DNA from: Nanoperiomorbus sp963544155 | GTDB lineage: Bacteria; Patescibacteriota; Saccharimonadia; Saccharimonadales; Saccharimonadaceae | Reading direction: 5' to 3' | Length of the DNA: 64,000 nt | Assembly (NCBI GenBank): GCA_963544155.1 | Contig: CAUUDW010000001.1 | Span: 1 to 64,000 of the forward strand | Part shown: positions 1 through 8,591 of the stretch, one piece after another | How the letters are laid out: every line of letters begins with the position of its first letter | Position numbering within the stretch: position 1 is the first letter of the stretch | Made by a program: the position numbers and the translations under genes | The notes under the pieces: model-generated | The model's input: the letters and a program-made list of their open reading frames with translations, nothing else | Databases searched by the model: none | Told to the model about the DNA's origin: nothing

Positions 1-96
1 AGCCAGCCAGGCGGGTCTGAAGGAAATGATGACGAGACGAAGAGTGAGAGGTTGATTAGGTAGTAGAACTGAGAAGACCACCTGTACTACTCGTAC
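1..96. repeat. Dispersed repeat, copy 1 (cut by window edge)
   Basis: Bases 1-50 match the minus strand of 41401-41352, apart from one 6-nt block (15-20). Bases 69-96 match the minus strand of 41572-41545 at 26 of 28 positions. The two blocks are in a different order at the two sites, so this looks like part of a larger repeat whose left side lies outside the window. No open reading frame is visible in it. Confidence 0.7.
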
Positions 97-176
97 TAAC
101 TCAAGCTATGTGTATGGGGAAATTACAGACTTTGCTGTGAGCTACGAGGGCAGATCATAGAAGAGGAGGGCAATGA

Positions 177-182
177 TATAAT
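177..182 (+). promoter_or_regulatory. -10 element (TATAAT) for the M50 protease gene
   Basis: TATAAT lies 7 nt before the ATG at 190, so the transcript would start at or next to the start codon. An AGGAGGG at about 164-170 is too far upstream to act as a normal ribosome binding site. No good -35 is visible. Confidence 0.55.
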
Positions 183-189
183 TGTAGCC

Positions 190-849
190 ATGATAGCCAT
201 GGTCATTACCCTAGGTACCACCCTAGGCGTCACCCTAGTGTCGTTAGTCTTGCATGAGATAATGCACGGACTAGTGGCGCACTGGCTGGGTGATGACACA
301 GCCAAGCGAGAAGGGCGTCTGACGCTTAACCCGGCACCTCACATCGACCCCTACCTGACCATCGTACTGCCGGCGATCGCCATACTGGCAACCGCCTCAG
401 GCACGCCGATGCCGATCTTCGGCGGGGCTAAGCCGGTACCAATAAACACCAAGCGGCTAAAAGGTGGCGACTGGGGTGCCGCCCTAGTCGCACTAGCAGG
501 ACCGCTGACCAACCTAGTGCTAGCCTTTATCTGCTTCATCATCCCTAGGTGTCTACGGATCGACCAGGCTAGTCTGGCGGGTCAACTCATCAGTCAGGCG
601 GAAGTAATCAACTTGAGTCTCTTTGCCTTTAATCTGTTGCCTATACCACCGCTGGATGGTTCACGCTTGCTCTATGCTTTCGCTCCGCCGGGGGCTAGGC
701 GAGTGATGGATAAGATGGAACGGTACGGCGTGGCGGTAGTTTTCCTGGTCGTATTCTTAGCCGGGACGATTGTGAGTGGACTGGTGATCAATATTGCTCG
801 AGGAGCAGAGGGCTGCTTCGCCGTCGTCGCCAAGTGGTTCGGTCTCTAG
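190..849 (+). CDS. M50 family site-2-type zinc metalloprotease
   Basis: A 219-residue polytopic membrane protein. The zinc-binding HExxH motif is visible as HEIMH near residue 19-23 in the first hydrophobic segment. The second family motif, NLLPIPPLDGSRLL near residue 147-160, supplies the conserved Asp. A Gly-rich loop (GGAKPVP) lies between them. This order is that of the short M50 proteases (rhomboid-like intramembrane proteases of the S2P group), which cut membrane-embedded substrates such as anti-sigma factors. The length fits the compact bacterial forms without a PDZ domain. It is monocistronic, with a -10 element directly upstream. The substrate cannot be told from the sequence. Confidence 0.9.
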   Translation: MIAMVITLGTTLGVTLVSLVLHEIMHGLVAHWLGDDTAKREGRLTLNPAPHIDPYLTIVLPAIAILATASGTPMPIFGGAKPVPINTKRLKGGDWGAALVALAGPLTNLVLAFICFIIPRCLRIDQASLAGQLISQAEVINLSLFAFNLLPIPPLDGSRLLYAFAPPGARRVMDKMERYGVAVVFLVVFLAGTIVSGLVINIARGAEGCFAVVAKWFGL

Positions 850-876
850 GGTGGTGGGCAATTTGCCGGTCAATGA

Positions 877-882
877 TATAAT
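877..882 (+). promoter_or_regulatory. Extended -10 promoter of the 890-1015 structured leader
   Basis: The sequence TGATATAAT places a transcription start near 889-890, exactly where an inverted repeat begins. Confidence 0.55.
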
Positions 883-889
883 TAGGTTA

Positions 890-1015
890 GGTCTAGCCTG
901 TAGTTTATTTCCTAACGACGCATTAGAAAGGGGCTCTAATGGTAGCTAACCGTGGTTAGTTATTGCGAGCACCCGCCTTGTCCTAGATGGGGATTCTAAT
1001 ACGCCAGGCTAGACC
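890..1015 (+). ncRNA. Structured leader or small RNA, class unknown
   Basis: GGTCTAGCCTG (890-900) pairs perfectly with CAGGCTAGACC (1005-1015), closing a domain of about 126 nt. Inside are smaller perfect hairpins, CATTAGA/TCTAATG and CTAAC/GTTAG. A -10 element just upstream would start the RNA at the first stem base, as in compact structured RNAs. It could be a cis-regulatory leader for the NUDIX/RNase H gene 40 nt downstream or a free small RNA. I could not match it to SRP RNA, 6S RNA or a known riboswitch. Confidence 0.5.
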
Positions 1016-1057
1016 ATCCGGAAGTTGAAATATTTGAGTAATAAATATCAGGTGGGC

Positions 1058-1912
1058 ATGCGACAAAAAGTAGTCATCAGGGCGCTGGTAGAACGACAAG
1101 GTAAGATTTTATTGCTGCGCCGAGTCGGTGGTCGCCCGTCGATTAGCGGGCTATACGAGCTGCCGGGCGGTTCGCTCCATGTCGGCGAGCAGCCGGTGGA
1201 CGCACTGAAGCGGAGCTTGCAGATTCATGCCGGCATTGAGCCGGAGACCTTCTGCTTGCGTGATGTGGTCAGCTTCATCGATCCTGACTACCAGAACACT
1301 CAGTATGTTTTCATTGTCTATAGTACAACTATTGATAGATGTGATAAAGTCACAACGGACGACGAATACGATAAAATCCGCTGGGTTAAGTTGTCAGATA
1401 TACATTACAGCCAGCTAACCTCATCCACCAATATTCTACTAGACATAGCTAAGTTTGACAGTGGCGGCGATAAAGCTACTCCCGACCAGACGGCGACTCG
1501 GCAGACGGCTATCATTCACTCGGATGGTGGCTCTAGGGGTAACCCTGGCCCATCAGCCAGCGCCTATATCATCACCGATCGTTCCGGGCAGACTGTCTTA
1601 GCCCAGGGTGGTAAGTTCATCGGCTATAGTAATAGCGGCATGGCGGAATACATTGGGGTGGAGCTGGGGCTGGCTAAGGCGGTCGAGCTGGGGCTGACCG
1701 ATGTTGATTTCTATAGTGACAACCTGATGGTGGTTAACCAGATTAACGGTATCTTCAAGGTGCATAACCCCGAGTTTATCGACGTCTATAGTAGGGTGGT
1801 CAAGCTACTGTTTAACTTTCGGCGGGTACACTTTCACCATATCCACCGTGAATACAACAGCCTAGCCGACAGCCTGGTCAACAAGATACTGGACGAGCAC
1901 CAGGGTAGGTAA
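1058..1912 (+). CDS. NUDIX-like / RNase HI fusion protein
   Basis: A two-domain protein. The first half is NUDIX-like, but the signature is degenerate: LPGGSLHVGE is normal, while the REXXEE part reads RSLQIH, so the metal-binding glutamates are missing and pyrophosphohydrolase activity is doubtful. The second half (from about residue 150) is an RNase HI domain with SDGGSRGNPGP, then MAEYIGVE, FYSDN and NSLADSL, which supply the Asp-Glu-Asp-Asp catalytic set for cleaving RNA in RNA-DNA hybrids. Role: removal of R-loops or primers. The start is uncertain. ATG at 1058 has AGGTGGG just before it and begins a typical NUDIX strand; a TTG at 1025 would add 11 residues. It follows the structured leader at 890-1015. 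Confidence 0.85.
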   Translation: MRQKVVIRALVERQGKILLLRRVGGRPSISGLYELPGGSLHVGEQPVDALKRSLQIHAGIEPETFCLRDVVSFIDPDYQNTQYVFIVYSTTIDRCDKVTTDDEYDKIRWVKLSDIHYSQLTSSTNILLDIAKFDSGGDKATPDQTATRQTAIIHSDGGSRGNPGPSASAYIITDRSGQTVLAQGGKFIGYSNSGMAEYIGVELGLAKAVELGLTDVDFYSDNLMVVNQINGIFKVHNPEFIDVYSRVVKLLFNFRRVHFHHIHREYNSLADSLVNKILDEHQGR

Positions 1913-2013
1913 GTGTGGGCACGTGGCGTGACGCCGTGTTATTGCGCTAGTGAGTAGCGGTCGTCCAAGTTCGTGCGCTGGCTCTCTGCTATATATCGGC
2001 AAGGCTCATTTGT

Positions 2014-2019
2014 TATAAT
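2014..2019 (+). promoter_or_regulatory. -10 element (TATAAT) for the 2033 gene
   Basis: TTGTTATAAT lies 13 nt before the ATG at 2033. This places the GTG at 1973 upstream of the promoter and argues for the ATG. Confidence 0.55.
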
Positions 2020-2032
2020 CTTCATAAGCACT

Positions 2033-5000
2033 ATGAATAGACAGAATAGTTATCAACAGCTGGAAGCGACAGCGAACGACGCCAACGCCAAGCAGTGGCA
2101 GGTTGACCTGCCGGAGCAAGGAGCTAGCAAAGTAGGTAACTACGGCAACGCCAGTGATGTTAATGGCGGTAAAAATGCTAACGATACCAACCGCACATCA
2201 GATCAAGGCGAGACCGTTGAAGTCCGGGTAATCAAAGGCGACCGGGACGAACCTAACGACCGGCCCGGTCAGGTGGAGCAGGGTGGTCGAGCCGGTCAGA
2301 CCGTCCGGACTGATGCCGATGAGTCACAATATAGCACTAACGTTGACCCGGAAGAGCGGAGCGGTCGGGCTGTCCAGACCGGCACCGAGGCGCAGCCTAA
2401 GAAAAGGGGAATAATAGAGCTGCTTGGCTCCAGCCCGCTAGGCGTCATGGCGCAGACGGCACTCGACTCAGTGAGACATTCTGTCCATGAAATTCAGGTA
2501 GATAGGCAAATCAAGCTGATCGACAAGACGGCTCAGGATAGAAGTACCGAGGAACAGGAAAGGTGTAGTCAGTTGAACCGGCTGGTTGATGAGGGCAGGG
2601 TAAAATTACAGGATGGTCGAGTACTTAAAGAGTATTTGAGTCGGGTGAGCTATTTGGATAAGGACGGAAGTAACACTAATTTCATAAATAAGCTTATTCA
2701 AGAGAACAAGGTTGATTTGTCTAGACCGGATGTCAGAGAAGCGTACCTAAAAGTTGCACTATCCACTGAGCTGAATTCTGAACGTCTTGGGGTACAAGAA
2801 GCTATTAATACCGGCAAGCTTGACCTGAGTAACGAAGAGATAGCTGATCAATTCTTGGGTGCGATGAGTCAGTCCGTCGCATTTAATACTAGCATGCTAA
2901 AGGAGTCGAGCATCTCGCCGGAGAGGATTGTTAACAACGATCATATCCAGGAGATCGCCGTCGAGCAAATGGTAAGTGTTGCCGATAGAGTACACAATGG
3001 TAAGGATGCTAAATCACCTATTTTTTCTCAATACTGGTATCAGACTGTAACTGATGACGGGGCGTATTTGGCTGATGTACTTGAAAAGGTTTGTTCTAGC
3101 GAAGAAGGCAGGCAATGTTTAGTGGATTCAGTTAATAAGTCTGGAGCAAGTGTCCAGGAGCTTGGTGAACCCTTTGAAAAAATGGAGACTGATATTTTAG
3201 AGGAAATAGCAAGGAGAAGGGCAAGGATTGAAAGGGGTAGACCATCTTTGAATGCTGATTTAACTGAAGATACCCTGAGTGATGTGGATGAACTGTTTGC
3301 GAATATGGCTACAGATATGACCAAATACAATGATGTGCTTAAAGGGCTCGGCTGGGAGCCTTTTAAGAAAGATGAGTCGCTAGCCAAGCTATTTTGCACA
3401 AGCTCCTTAGGTCTTTTCACCAAGAAAGATAAAATGTCAATTGAGGTTCAAGATGGTGCATACAAGTTGGGGCTAATAACTCCCGGAGTTACCGATAGGC
3501 TATATAACTACCAATTTAAGGAGTTATTCAATGCAACAAAGAGGGGGTCTATCTTGGGGTACAATGACAACAGTAGTGCGTATGCCATTAACCCCGATTT
3601 GGTGCCTAGTGGCGAGGATGTGAAGGCGAACTATTGGCATGAACAGTCCAAGCTTCTTGGTGACAATGCGATGCGACTCTGCATGGTGCAGGCACTTGAG
3701 ATGACCAAAGAAAGTCAAGGTGATAATCAGAGGCTTGATCTATCTGATCTGATAGACGAGAAAGGTATTCTTAAAGACACATTCTTTCAAAATCGCCCCG
3801 GGTCTCTCCTATGGGATGTCTGCGCTACTAAGCGACGTGATTATGGTGATTACGATTGCACGCTTAGAAGTTTAGAGTTCTTAGAAGCGCACCAAGGCCA
3901 AGCTAGCGAGATGGACGGTAGCAAAGCGACGATTAAGTTGCTAAGTAAGATGAGAGATGAAGACGGTAGATACAATGTTGAGGCGGTTAGATTATTCCGA
4001 GAGTCTATGGGATCTATTTGTGTAAATAACCCCGAAAAACTTTTTGATGGCGATGAACCTACCGATAAGTTCTACAGTACTGTCTTCATGCGGTGCTACT
4101 GCAATAAAGATACGGACAAGTTTATGTCTTATATTGATAGCGATTGGAAAGATCACTATGGTGATGCTGGTCGCAAGTATCTTGAACTTGTTTCGACTTA
4201 CCCGAGCTGGTCTGACACTTCTAGCGATGAGCGTACTGAATGGATAGAAAATTATTTGGATGCCGGTGGTCCGACTAATGAACTGTTTGATAAGATACTT
4301 CTAGATAGGGACAACATAGCGATCTTCAGAGAACATCCGGAGTGGCAAGCCAAACTGGCGGACGATAAAAAGGCTTTAATGAAGTTCTTTGATGAATGCG
4401 GTCTCGGTAGTTATGATATACACAAATACGAGCTAATCGCAGATAACCTACCTGACTATTTTAACGCCAGTGGCCCGACTAGTAAGATGATAAATAAGGC
4501 ATTCTTTGACATCACCGATTTTTTATACAAACACCCCGAACTCCAAGAAGGTCTATCAGCTGAGCAGAAGAGCATGGTCAGGTTTTGTGAAGAATGTAAT
4601 CTACATAGTCGGGATATAAATAGATACGAGCTAATCGCAGATAACCTACCTGACTATTTTAACGCCAGTGGCCCGACTAGTAAGATGATAAATAAGGCAT
4701 TCTTTGACATCACCGATTTTTTATACAAACACCCCGAACTCCAAGAAGGTCTATCAGCTGAGCAGAAGAGTATGGTCAGGTTCTGTGGAGAATGTAATCT
4801 ACATAGTCGGGATATAAATAGATACGAGCTAACCGCAGATAGCCTATCGGAGCACTTCAACGCTGACGGACCGACCAGTAAGATGAAGGACAAGATACTG
4901 TTCAGTAATGTCGAATTGCTATACAAACACCCCGAACTCCAAGAAGGTCTATCAGCTGAACAGAAGAGCATGGTTAAGTTCTGTGGAGAATGCGATTTTG

Positions 5001-8000
5001 ACAACTGGTATATACGCAGATACGGATTAACTGCTGACAACCTATCGGAGCACTTCAACGCTGACGGACCGACCAGTAAGATGAAGGACAAGATACTGTT
5101 CAGTAATGTCGAATTGCTATACAAACACCCCGAACTCCAAGAAGGTCTATCAGCTGAGCAGAAAAGCATGGTCAGGTTCTGTGGAGAATACAGTCTTGAC
5201 AACAGTTATATTGGGAAGTGTGGATTGACTCCTGATAATCTCACCGACTACTTTGACACCAATGGTCCTAAGCCAAAGTTCTGGCAGGACACCTTCTTGT
5301 CTGATGCTCACAATCTAGATTTAGTTTATGAATACTATCAAAATCAAGACGAAGCCGGCAAGAAGCGGATGGGGCTGGATAGCAAGCAGATAGCGGTCGC
5401 AAGAGGCTATAGTAGTATTAGCGAAGGTAACTACTGGAATGACTCTCGAAAGCTCTTCGAATCATATGTTAGAGAACATTACGATGAACTGACTATCGAC
5501 CAAATCAAGTGGACAGCAAGCATCATGGCTCGCCTGGCCAGCTCTAATGCCAGTGAACTGGCTGAGCGCTCTGAGGCTTTCACTCGTGAGCTACTCAAGC
5601 TGGATGCAGACAAAATACCGGAAGCCCTGGATAGGATCGAGGATATCTATATTCACAACCACTTGCCTTACGTCGGTAAGAATTACCTGGTCTTTCACAC
5701 CATGCACCCGTCAGATAATCTAGAAGACGATTTTAACTTTAGCTCCACTCTTAGTTATGACAGGCCTAATACAATCAGTCCTGTTCTCCAGCAAGCCACC
5801 GGCGATATAAGGAGCGGCAAGCTGGATCAGATGCTGAATAGCAGGGATGCCATCATCATCTCGGACTTACTCCGAGCCTCGCTAGGCTCTAACAACCGCT
5901 CCATCGGGGAATATCTAGCTACTCTAAAGAACGGTCAGGCTCTACTTGATCAGCTAAGCTCAGGTGAGCTATCCTGGGAGACTTTTAATCAATCGCCAAA
6001 CTCCATGGATCAAGCCACTAAAGCCGACTACGACACTCTCAGTACCTTTGCCTGGCACTTAGCTACCATCTATAGCAGCACTCGAGCCGGTAAAGAACAT
6101 CCTTACCAACTGGTCCATCAGCAAGTAAACCAACAATCTGACGCAGAAGAACTGTCGGCTCACTCCAACGCTCTCCAAACCGACTTCGCTAATCTCACCA
6201 GTCTGATCAAACCTAACAGCCGATATACTCTGGCTGACCGAGCCGTCCGTTACTTTGCTCACTTCGTCGGCATTGAGGATTTGGCTGGTGCTGAGCGGTA
6301 CATGGATAATATCGTCAAAGAAGCTGATGCTAGAAACCGTAAAACAGCTGAGTATCTCGCTACCACCAGCGAGCCTAAGCTCCAGCCCGGTGACCTGGTC
6401 AAAGGTATGGGTGGCACTGACGGCTATGGTATCCGTTACCTATCTTACGCTTTCCAGAACGGCTCCATCTCTAAAGAGTACTTAGGCGATGCGTCTCGCA
6501 GTGACACTACGCCACTAGATGCTGATGCGAGTATAGTCCTGTATGGCGAACAGACGATTAACCAAACCATGGCTAGTATGCTAGCTAACGGTTATGGCTG
6601 GGGTCTCTGGACGGTGCTACGGAGTGATGAAGCTACCGGCGAGGATAGATTCATCATTACCAGACGGGACAAAAGCGAAGCCGACCAAAGCGTCTATGAC
6701 CTCAGTGTGCCCGATGCTAACTTTGATCGCACTAATCTCACCCAGGAAGAGATTGACCGTCGTCTCAGGGAAATAGCGGAAGCTAAGCGCCATCGCCGAG
6801 AGGGGCTGCCCAAGCTGGAAATATTTGCCACCAGTGTAGATGGCGAGGGTCACTATGGCATCCGGACTGGCTTTGGTATGAATACAGTCGATTTCTTCAT
6901 TTCAGATAAGACGACCAGAACGAGGGCGGGTCTAGGCGGAGTCAATGCGAGAAACAACGGCGAAGAGTATACTCTCGTCTCCGAAGTCACTAAGCTGGAG
7001 ATCGCTCTAGGTGGCTTCTATATTCCCATTGTAGATAGAGATAGTGAAGAGCTCATCTTCACCCCAGCTGACTACGACAAGATGCGCCAGCAGATGTCCG
7101 GCCTCAGTCACTACCATACCGGTGACTACCAGTTTGCCCCAGATAGTGAGCTAGAGCTCCCTTCTACCGATATCGGTAAGACTACCGTTCCTAGTACCAC
7201 CACCATCATCAGTGAACTCCCAACTAGCATAGCTGAAACCGACCGTAAGCATGCCGTAATTAACCAAACTATTAAAGAAGCCATCACTGACATCCCTGAG
7301 TTAAACCTCAGCTACAAGGATTATCTAGATGGTGATCTGACTGAGAACATAGTCGAGATGATTGATACCGGCTCTACCGGCAGACAGACTAACGCTCCCG
7401 GCTCAGGTGACTTTGACTACATGGCTAGACTGGATAGAAGTATCCTTAATGACCCGACCAAGAAGCAACAGATTACTGACGCACTCCTCACTGCATTTGG
7501 TAGAGAGAATGATGGTAGTGCTATAGTCAATGGCAACCTACGCCTCAAGCAAGTATCCATTGATGGGTTAGCTGAACCGGTTGACATCGATATCACCTTC
7601 GCCCAGAAGACTAACAAAGTCCAATACCCGACCGATGCCGCACTAGCTGACCGCCTGGATAACATCAAGAACCAATCCGAGACTAAGTACCAACAAGTTC
7701 TGGCTAACATCATCTACGCTAAGCAGTTCCTCAAGGCTGCCGGTGCCTATAAACCAAGGCGCAGTCCTGAGGCAAAGGGAATAGGTGGACTAGGCGGTGT
7801 CGGCATCGAGAACTGGGTTCTGCAGCACGGCGGTTCATTCAAACAAGCTGCCAGAGACTTCCTGGATGTAGCCGACAACTGCTCCGGCTTTGAAGACTTC
7901 TGCGCCCACTACCCGGTCTGGGACTATGGTGAGAACCATAAAGGCATCAAGAGTAAGCCCCACGACAACTTCGTCGCCGACAACATGAACCCCGAGGGCT

Positions 8001-8041
8001 ATGAGCGGATGAAAGAGGCGCTGAGGACAGTGGTGGGGTAG
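2033..8041 (+). CDS. Giant GPT-repeat protein with C-terminal nucleotidyltransferase-like domain
   Basis: About 2,002 residues, no signal peptide and no clear membrane segment, so probably cytoplasmic. The N-terminal 130 residues are polar and low in complexity. Residues about 800-1063 hold four copies of a 66-residue helical repeat containing DYFNASGPTSKM and HPELQEGLSAEQKSM. Diverged copies (such as ENYLDAGGPTNELF) lie just before. The C-terminal 230 residues resemble archaeal-type CCA-adding enzymes and 2'-5' oligoadenylate synthetases: GSTGRQTNAPGSGDFD near residue 1778 fits the GS-x11-DxD motif, VDID near 1849 would be the third carboxylate, and GIGGLGGVGIENW near 1916 resembles the family's tail. 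The domain call is made by eye. The nucleotide and acceptor are unknown. The same GPT motif appears in the proteins at 8592 and 52342. The start is ATG 2033, just after a -10. Confidence 0.75.
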   Translation: MNRQNSYQQLEATANDANAKQWQVDLPEQGASKVGNYGNASDVNGGKNANDTNRTSDQGETVEVRVIKGDRDEPNDRPGQVEQGGRAGQTVRTDADESQYSTNVDPEERSGRAVQTGTEAQPKKRGIIELLGSSPLGVMAQTALDSVRHSVHEIQVDRQIKLIDKTAQDRSTEEQERCSQLNRLVDEGRVKLQDGRVLKEYLSRVSYLDKDGSNTNFINKLIQENKVDLSRPDVREAYLKVALSTELNSERLGVQEAINTGKLDLSNEEIADQFLGAMSQSVAFNTSMLKESSISPERIVNNDHIQEIAVEQMVSVADRVHNGKDAKSPIFSQYWYQTVTDDGAYLADVLEKVCSSEEGRQCLVDSVNKSGASVQELGEPFEKMETDILEEIARRRARIERGRPSLNADLTEDTLSDVDELFANMATDMTKYNDVLKGLGWEPFKKDESLAKLFCTSSLGLFTKKDKMSIEVQDGAYKLGLITPGVTDRLYNYQFKELFNATKRGSILGYNDNSSAYAINPDLVPSGEDVKANYWHEQSKLLGDNAMRLCMVQALEMTKESQGDNQRLDLSDLIDEKGILKDTFFQNRPGSLLWDVCATKRRDYGDYDCTLRSLEFLEAHQGQASEMDGSKATIKLLSKMRDEDGRYNVEAVRLFRESMGSICVNNPEKLFDGDEPTDKFYSTVFMRCYCNKDTDKFMSYIDSDWKDHYGDAGRKYLELVSTYPSWSDTSSDERTEWIENYLDAGGPTNELFDKILLDRDNIAIFREHPEWQAKLADDKKALMKFFDECGLGSYDIHKYELIADNLPDYFNASGPTSKMINKAFFDITDFLYKHPELQEGLSAEQKSMVRFCEECNLHSRDINRYELIADNLPDYFNASGPTSKMINKAFFDITDFLYKHPELQEGLSAEQKSMVRFCGECNLHSRDINRYELTADSLSEHFNADGPTSKMKDKILFSNVELLYKHPELQEGLSAEQKSMVKFCGECDFDNWYIRRYGLTADNLSEHFNADGPTSKMKDKILFSNVELLYKHPELQEGLSAEQKSMVRFCGEYSLDNSYIGKCGLTPDNLTDYFDTNGPKPKFWQDTFLSDAHNLDLVYEYYQNQDEAGKKRMGLDSKQIAVARGYSSISEGNYWNDSRKLFESYVREHYDELTIDQIKWTASIMARLASSNASELAERSEAFTRELLKLDADKIPEALDRIEDIYIHNHLPYVGKNYLVFHTMHPSDNLEDDFNFSSTLSYDRPNTISPVLQQATGDIRSGKLDQMLNSRDAIIISDLLRASLGSNNRSIGEYLATLKNGQALLDQLSSGELSWETFNQSPNSMDQATKADYDTLSTFAWHLATIYSSTRAGKEHPYQLVHQQVNQQSDAEELSAHSNALQTDFANLTSLIKPNSRYTLADRAVRYFAHFVGIEDLAGAERYMDNIVKEADARNRKTAEYLATTSEPKLQPGDLVKGMGGTDGYGIRYLSYAFQNGSISKEYLGDASRSDTTPLDADASIVLYGEQTINQTMASMLANGYGWGLWTVLRSDEATGEDRFIITRRDKSEADQSVYDLSVPDANFDRTNLTQEEIDRRLREIAEAKRHRREGLPKLEIFATSVDGEGHYGIRTGFGMNTVDFFISDKTTRTRAGLGGVNARNNGEEYTLVSEVTKLEIALGGFYIPIVDRDSEELIFTPADYDKMRQQMSGLSHYHTGDYQFAPDSELELPSTDIGKTTVPSTTTIISELPTSIAETDRKHAVINQTIKEAITDIPELNLSYKDYLDGDLTENIVEMIDTGSTGRQTNAPGSGDFDYMARLDRSILNDPTKKQQITDALLTAFGRENDGSAIVNGNLRLKQVSIDGLAEPVDIDITFAQKTNKVQYPTDAALADRLDNIKNQSETKYQQVLANIIYAKQFLKAAGAYKPRRSPEAKGIGGLGGVGIENWVLQHGGSFKQAARDFLDVADNCSGFEDFCAHYPVWDYGENHKGIKSKPHDNFVADNMNPEGYERMKEALRTVVG
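4430..5221 (+). repeat. Four tandem 198-bp repeats inside the giant gene
   Basis: Matching landmarks occur at 4430, 4628, 4826, 5024 and 5222, exactly 198 bp (66 codons) apart. Neighbouring units are nearly identical in DNA over long stretches, which points to recent duplication or gene conversion. Copy number could vary between strains, and the reading frame is kept. Confidence 0.95.
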
Positions 8042-8047
8042 AGGTTG

Positions 8048-8263
8048 CTGCCGGGTCAGACAAAATGTAAACATTTTGCTTGCCCCGACAGACATCATTA
8101 TATCCCCGGTGGGTATATAATGACATCGGTGAAGCTCAGATCAAACCCTGAGATATCTCTCATAACCGAGGCAGACTCATGCTCCTGGCAGACACCATTA
8201 TTTTCGCCTGCCGGGTCAGACAAAATGTAAACATTTTGCTTGCCCCGACAGACGAAAATAACG
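8048..8263. repeat. Pair of identical 46-bp hairpin repeats
   Basis: The 46-bp sequence at 8048-8093 is repeated exactly at 8218-8263, 170 bp away. Each copy folds into a long imperfect hairpin whose tip is CAAAATG-taaa-CATTTTG. Between them is a second perfect hairpin, TCATTATAT/ATATAATGA (8095-8124). The second copy is nested in TTATTTTCG/CGAAAATAA. The stretch separates the convergent giant gene and tRNAs and may serve as a terminator cluster or be a REP-like element. Confidence 0.8.
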
Positions 8264-8270
8264 CCCCTCA

Positions 8271-8288
8271 CGGGGCGTAAGTCTTCTT
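8271..8288. terminator. GC-rich hairpin between giant gene and tRNA-Ile
   Basis: ACGCCCC-tcac-GGGGCGT forms a perfect 7-bp stem downstream of the convergent giant gene and just past the 3' end of tRNA-Ile. No clear T-run follows on the plus strand. Confidence 0.5.
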
Positions 8289-8294
8289 CGGCTA

Positions 8295-8371
8295 TGGTGG
8301 GCGATTCAGGACTTGAACCTGAGACCTCGTCATTATCAGTGACGCGCTCTAACCAGCTGAGCTAATCGCCC
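8295..8371 (-). tRNA. tRNA-Ile (GAU)
   Basis: The minus strand folds into a cloverleaf: acceptor GGGCGAT/ATCGCCC, D-arm AGCTCAGCTGGTTAGAGC, anticodon loop CTGATAA with GAT, T-loop GTTCAAGTC and an encoded CCA. It sits next to tRNA-Ala. This pair is usually in the 16S-23S spacer, but here it is about 20 kb from the rRNA genes. Confidence 0.95.
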
Positions 8372-8398
8372 AAGTTACTCTATTGTAACACCTAAAAG

Positions 8399-8475
8399 TG
8401 GTGGAGATAAAGAGGCTCGAACTCTTGACCTCCTGCTTGCAAAGCAGGCGCTCTAGCCAACTGAGCTATATCCCC
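8399..8475 (-). tRNA. tRNA-Ala (UGC)
   Basis: The minus strand gives acceptor GGGGATA/TATCTCC (with a G-T pair), D-arm AGCTCAGTTGGCTAGAGC, anticodon loop TTTGCAA with TGC, T-loop GTTCGAGCC and an encoded CCA. It lies 27 nt upstream of tRNA-Ile on the same strand and is probably co-transcribed with it. Confidence 0.95.
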
Positions 8476-8571
8476 ACGTCATGCATTCTACCAGATACGG
8501 GCGAATTGACGCAAGGCGGCGTGAGGGGAGTGTTTAGCGGTAGGCATAGCCGAATTAGGGGTGAATTAGTG

Positions 8572-8577
8572 TATAAT
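8572..8577 (+). promoter_or_regulatory. -10 element (TATAAT) for the 8592 gene
   Basis: TATAAT ends 14 nt before ATG 8592, giving a near-leaderless mRNA and excluding the TTG at 8580 as a likely start. Confidence 0.5.
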
Positions 8578-8591
8578 GCTTGTATAAATAT

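Noticed and set aside
890..1015. SRP (4.5S) RNA or 6S RNA candidate
   Set aside because: The conserved SRP tip (GGUCAGG and GGAAGCAGC type) and the 6S open-bubble layout are not present.
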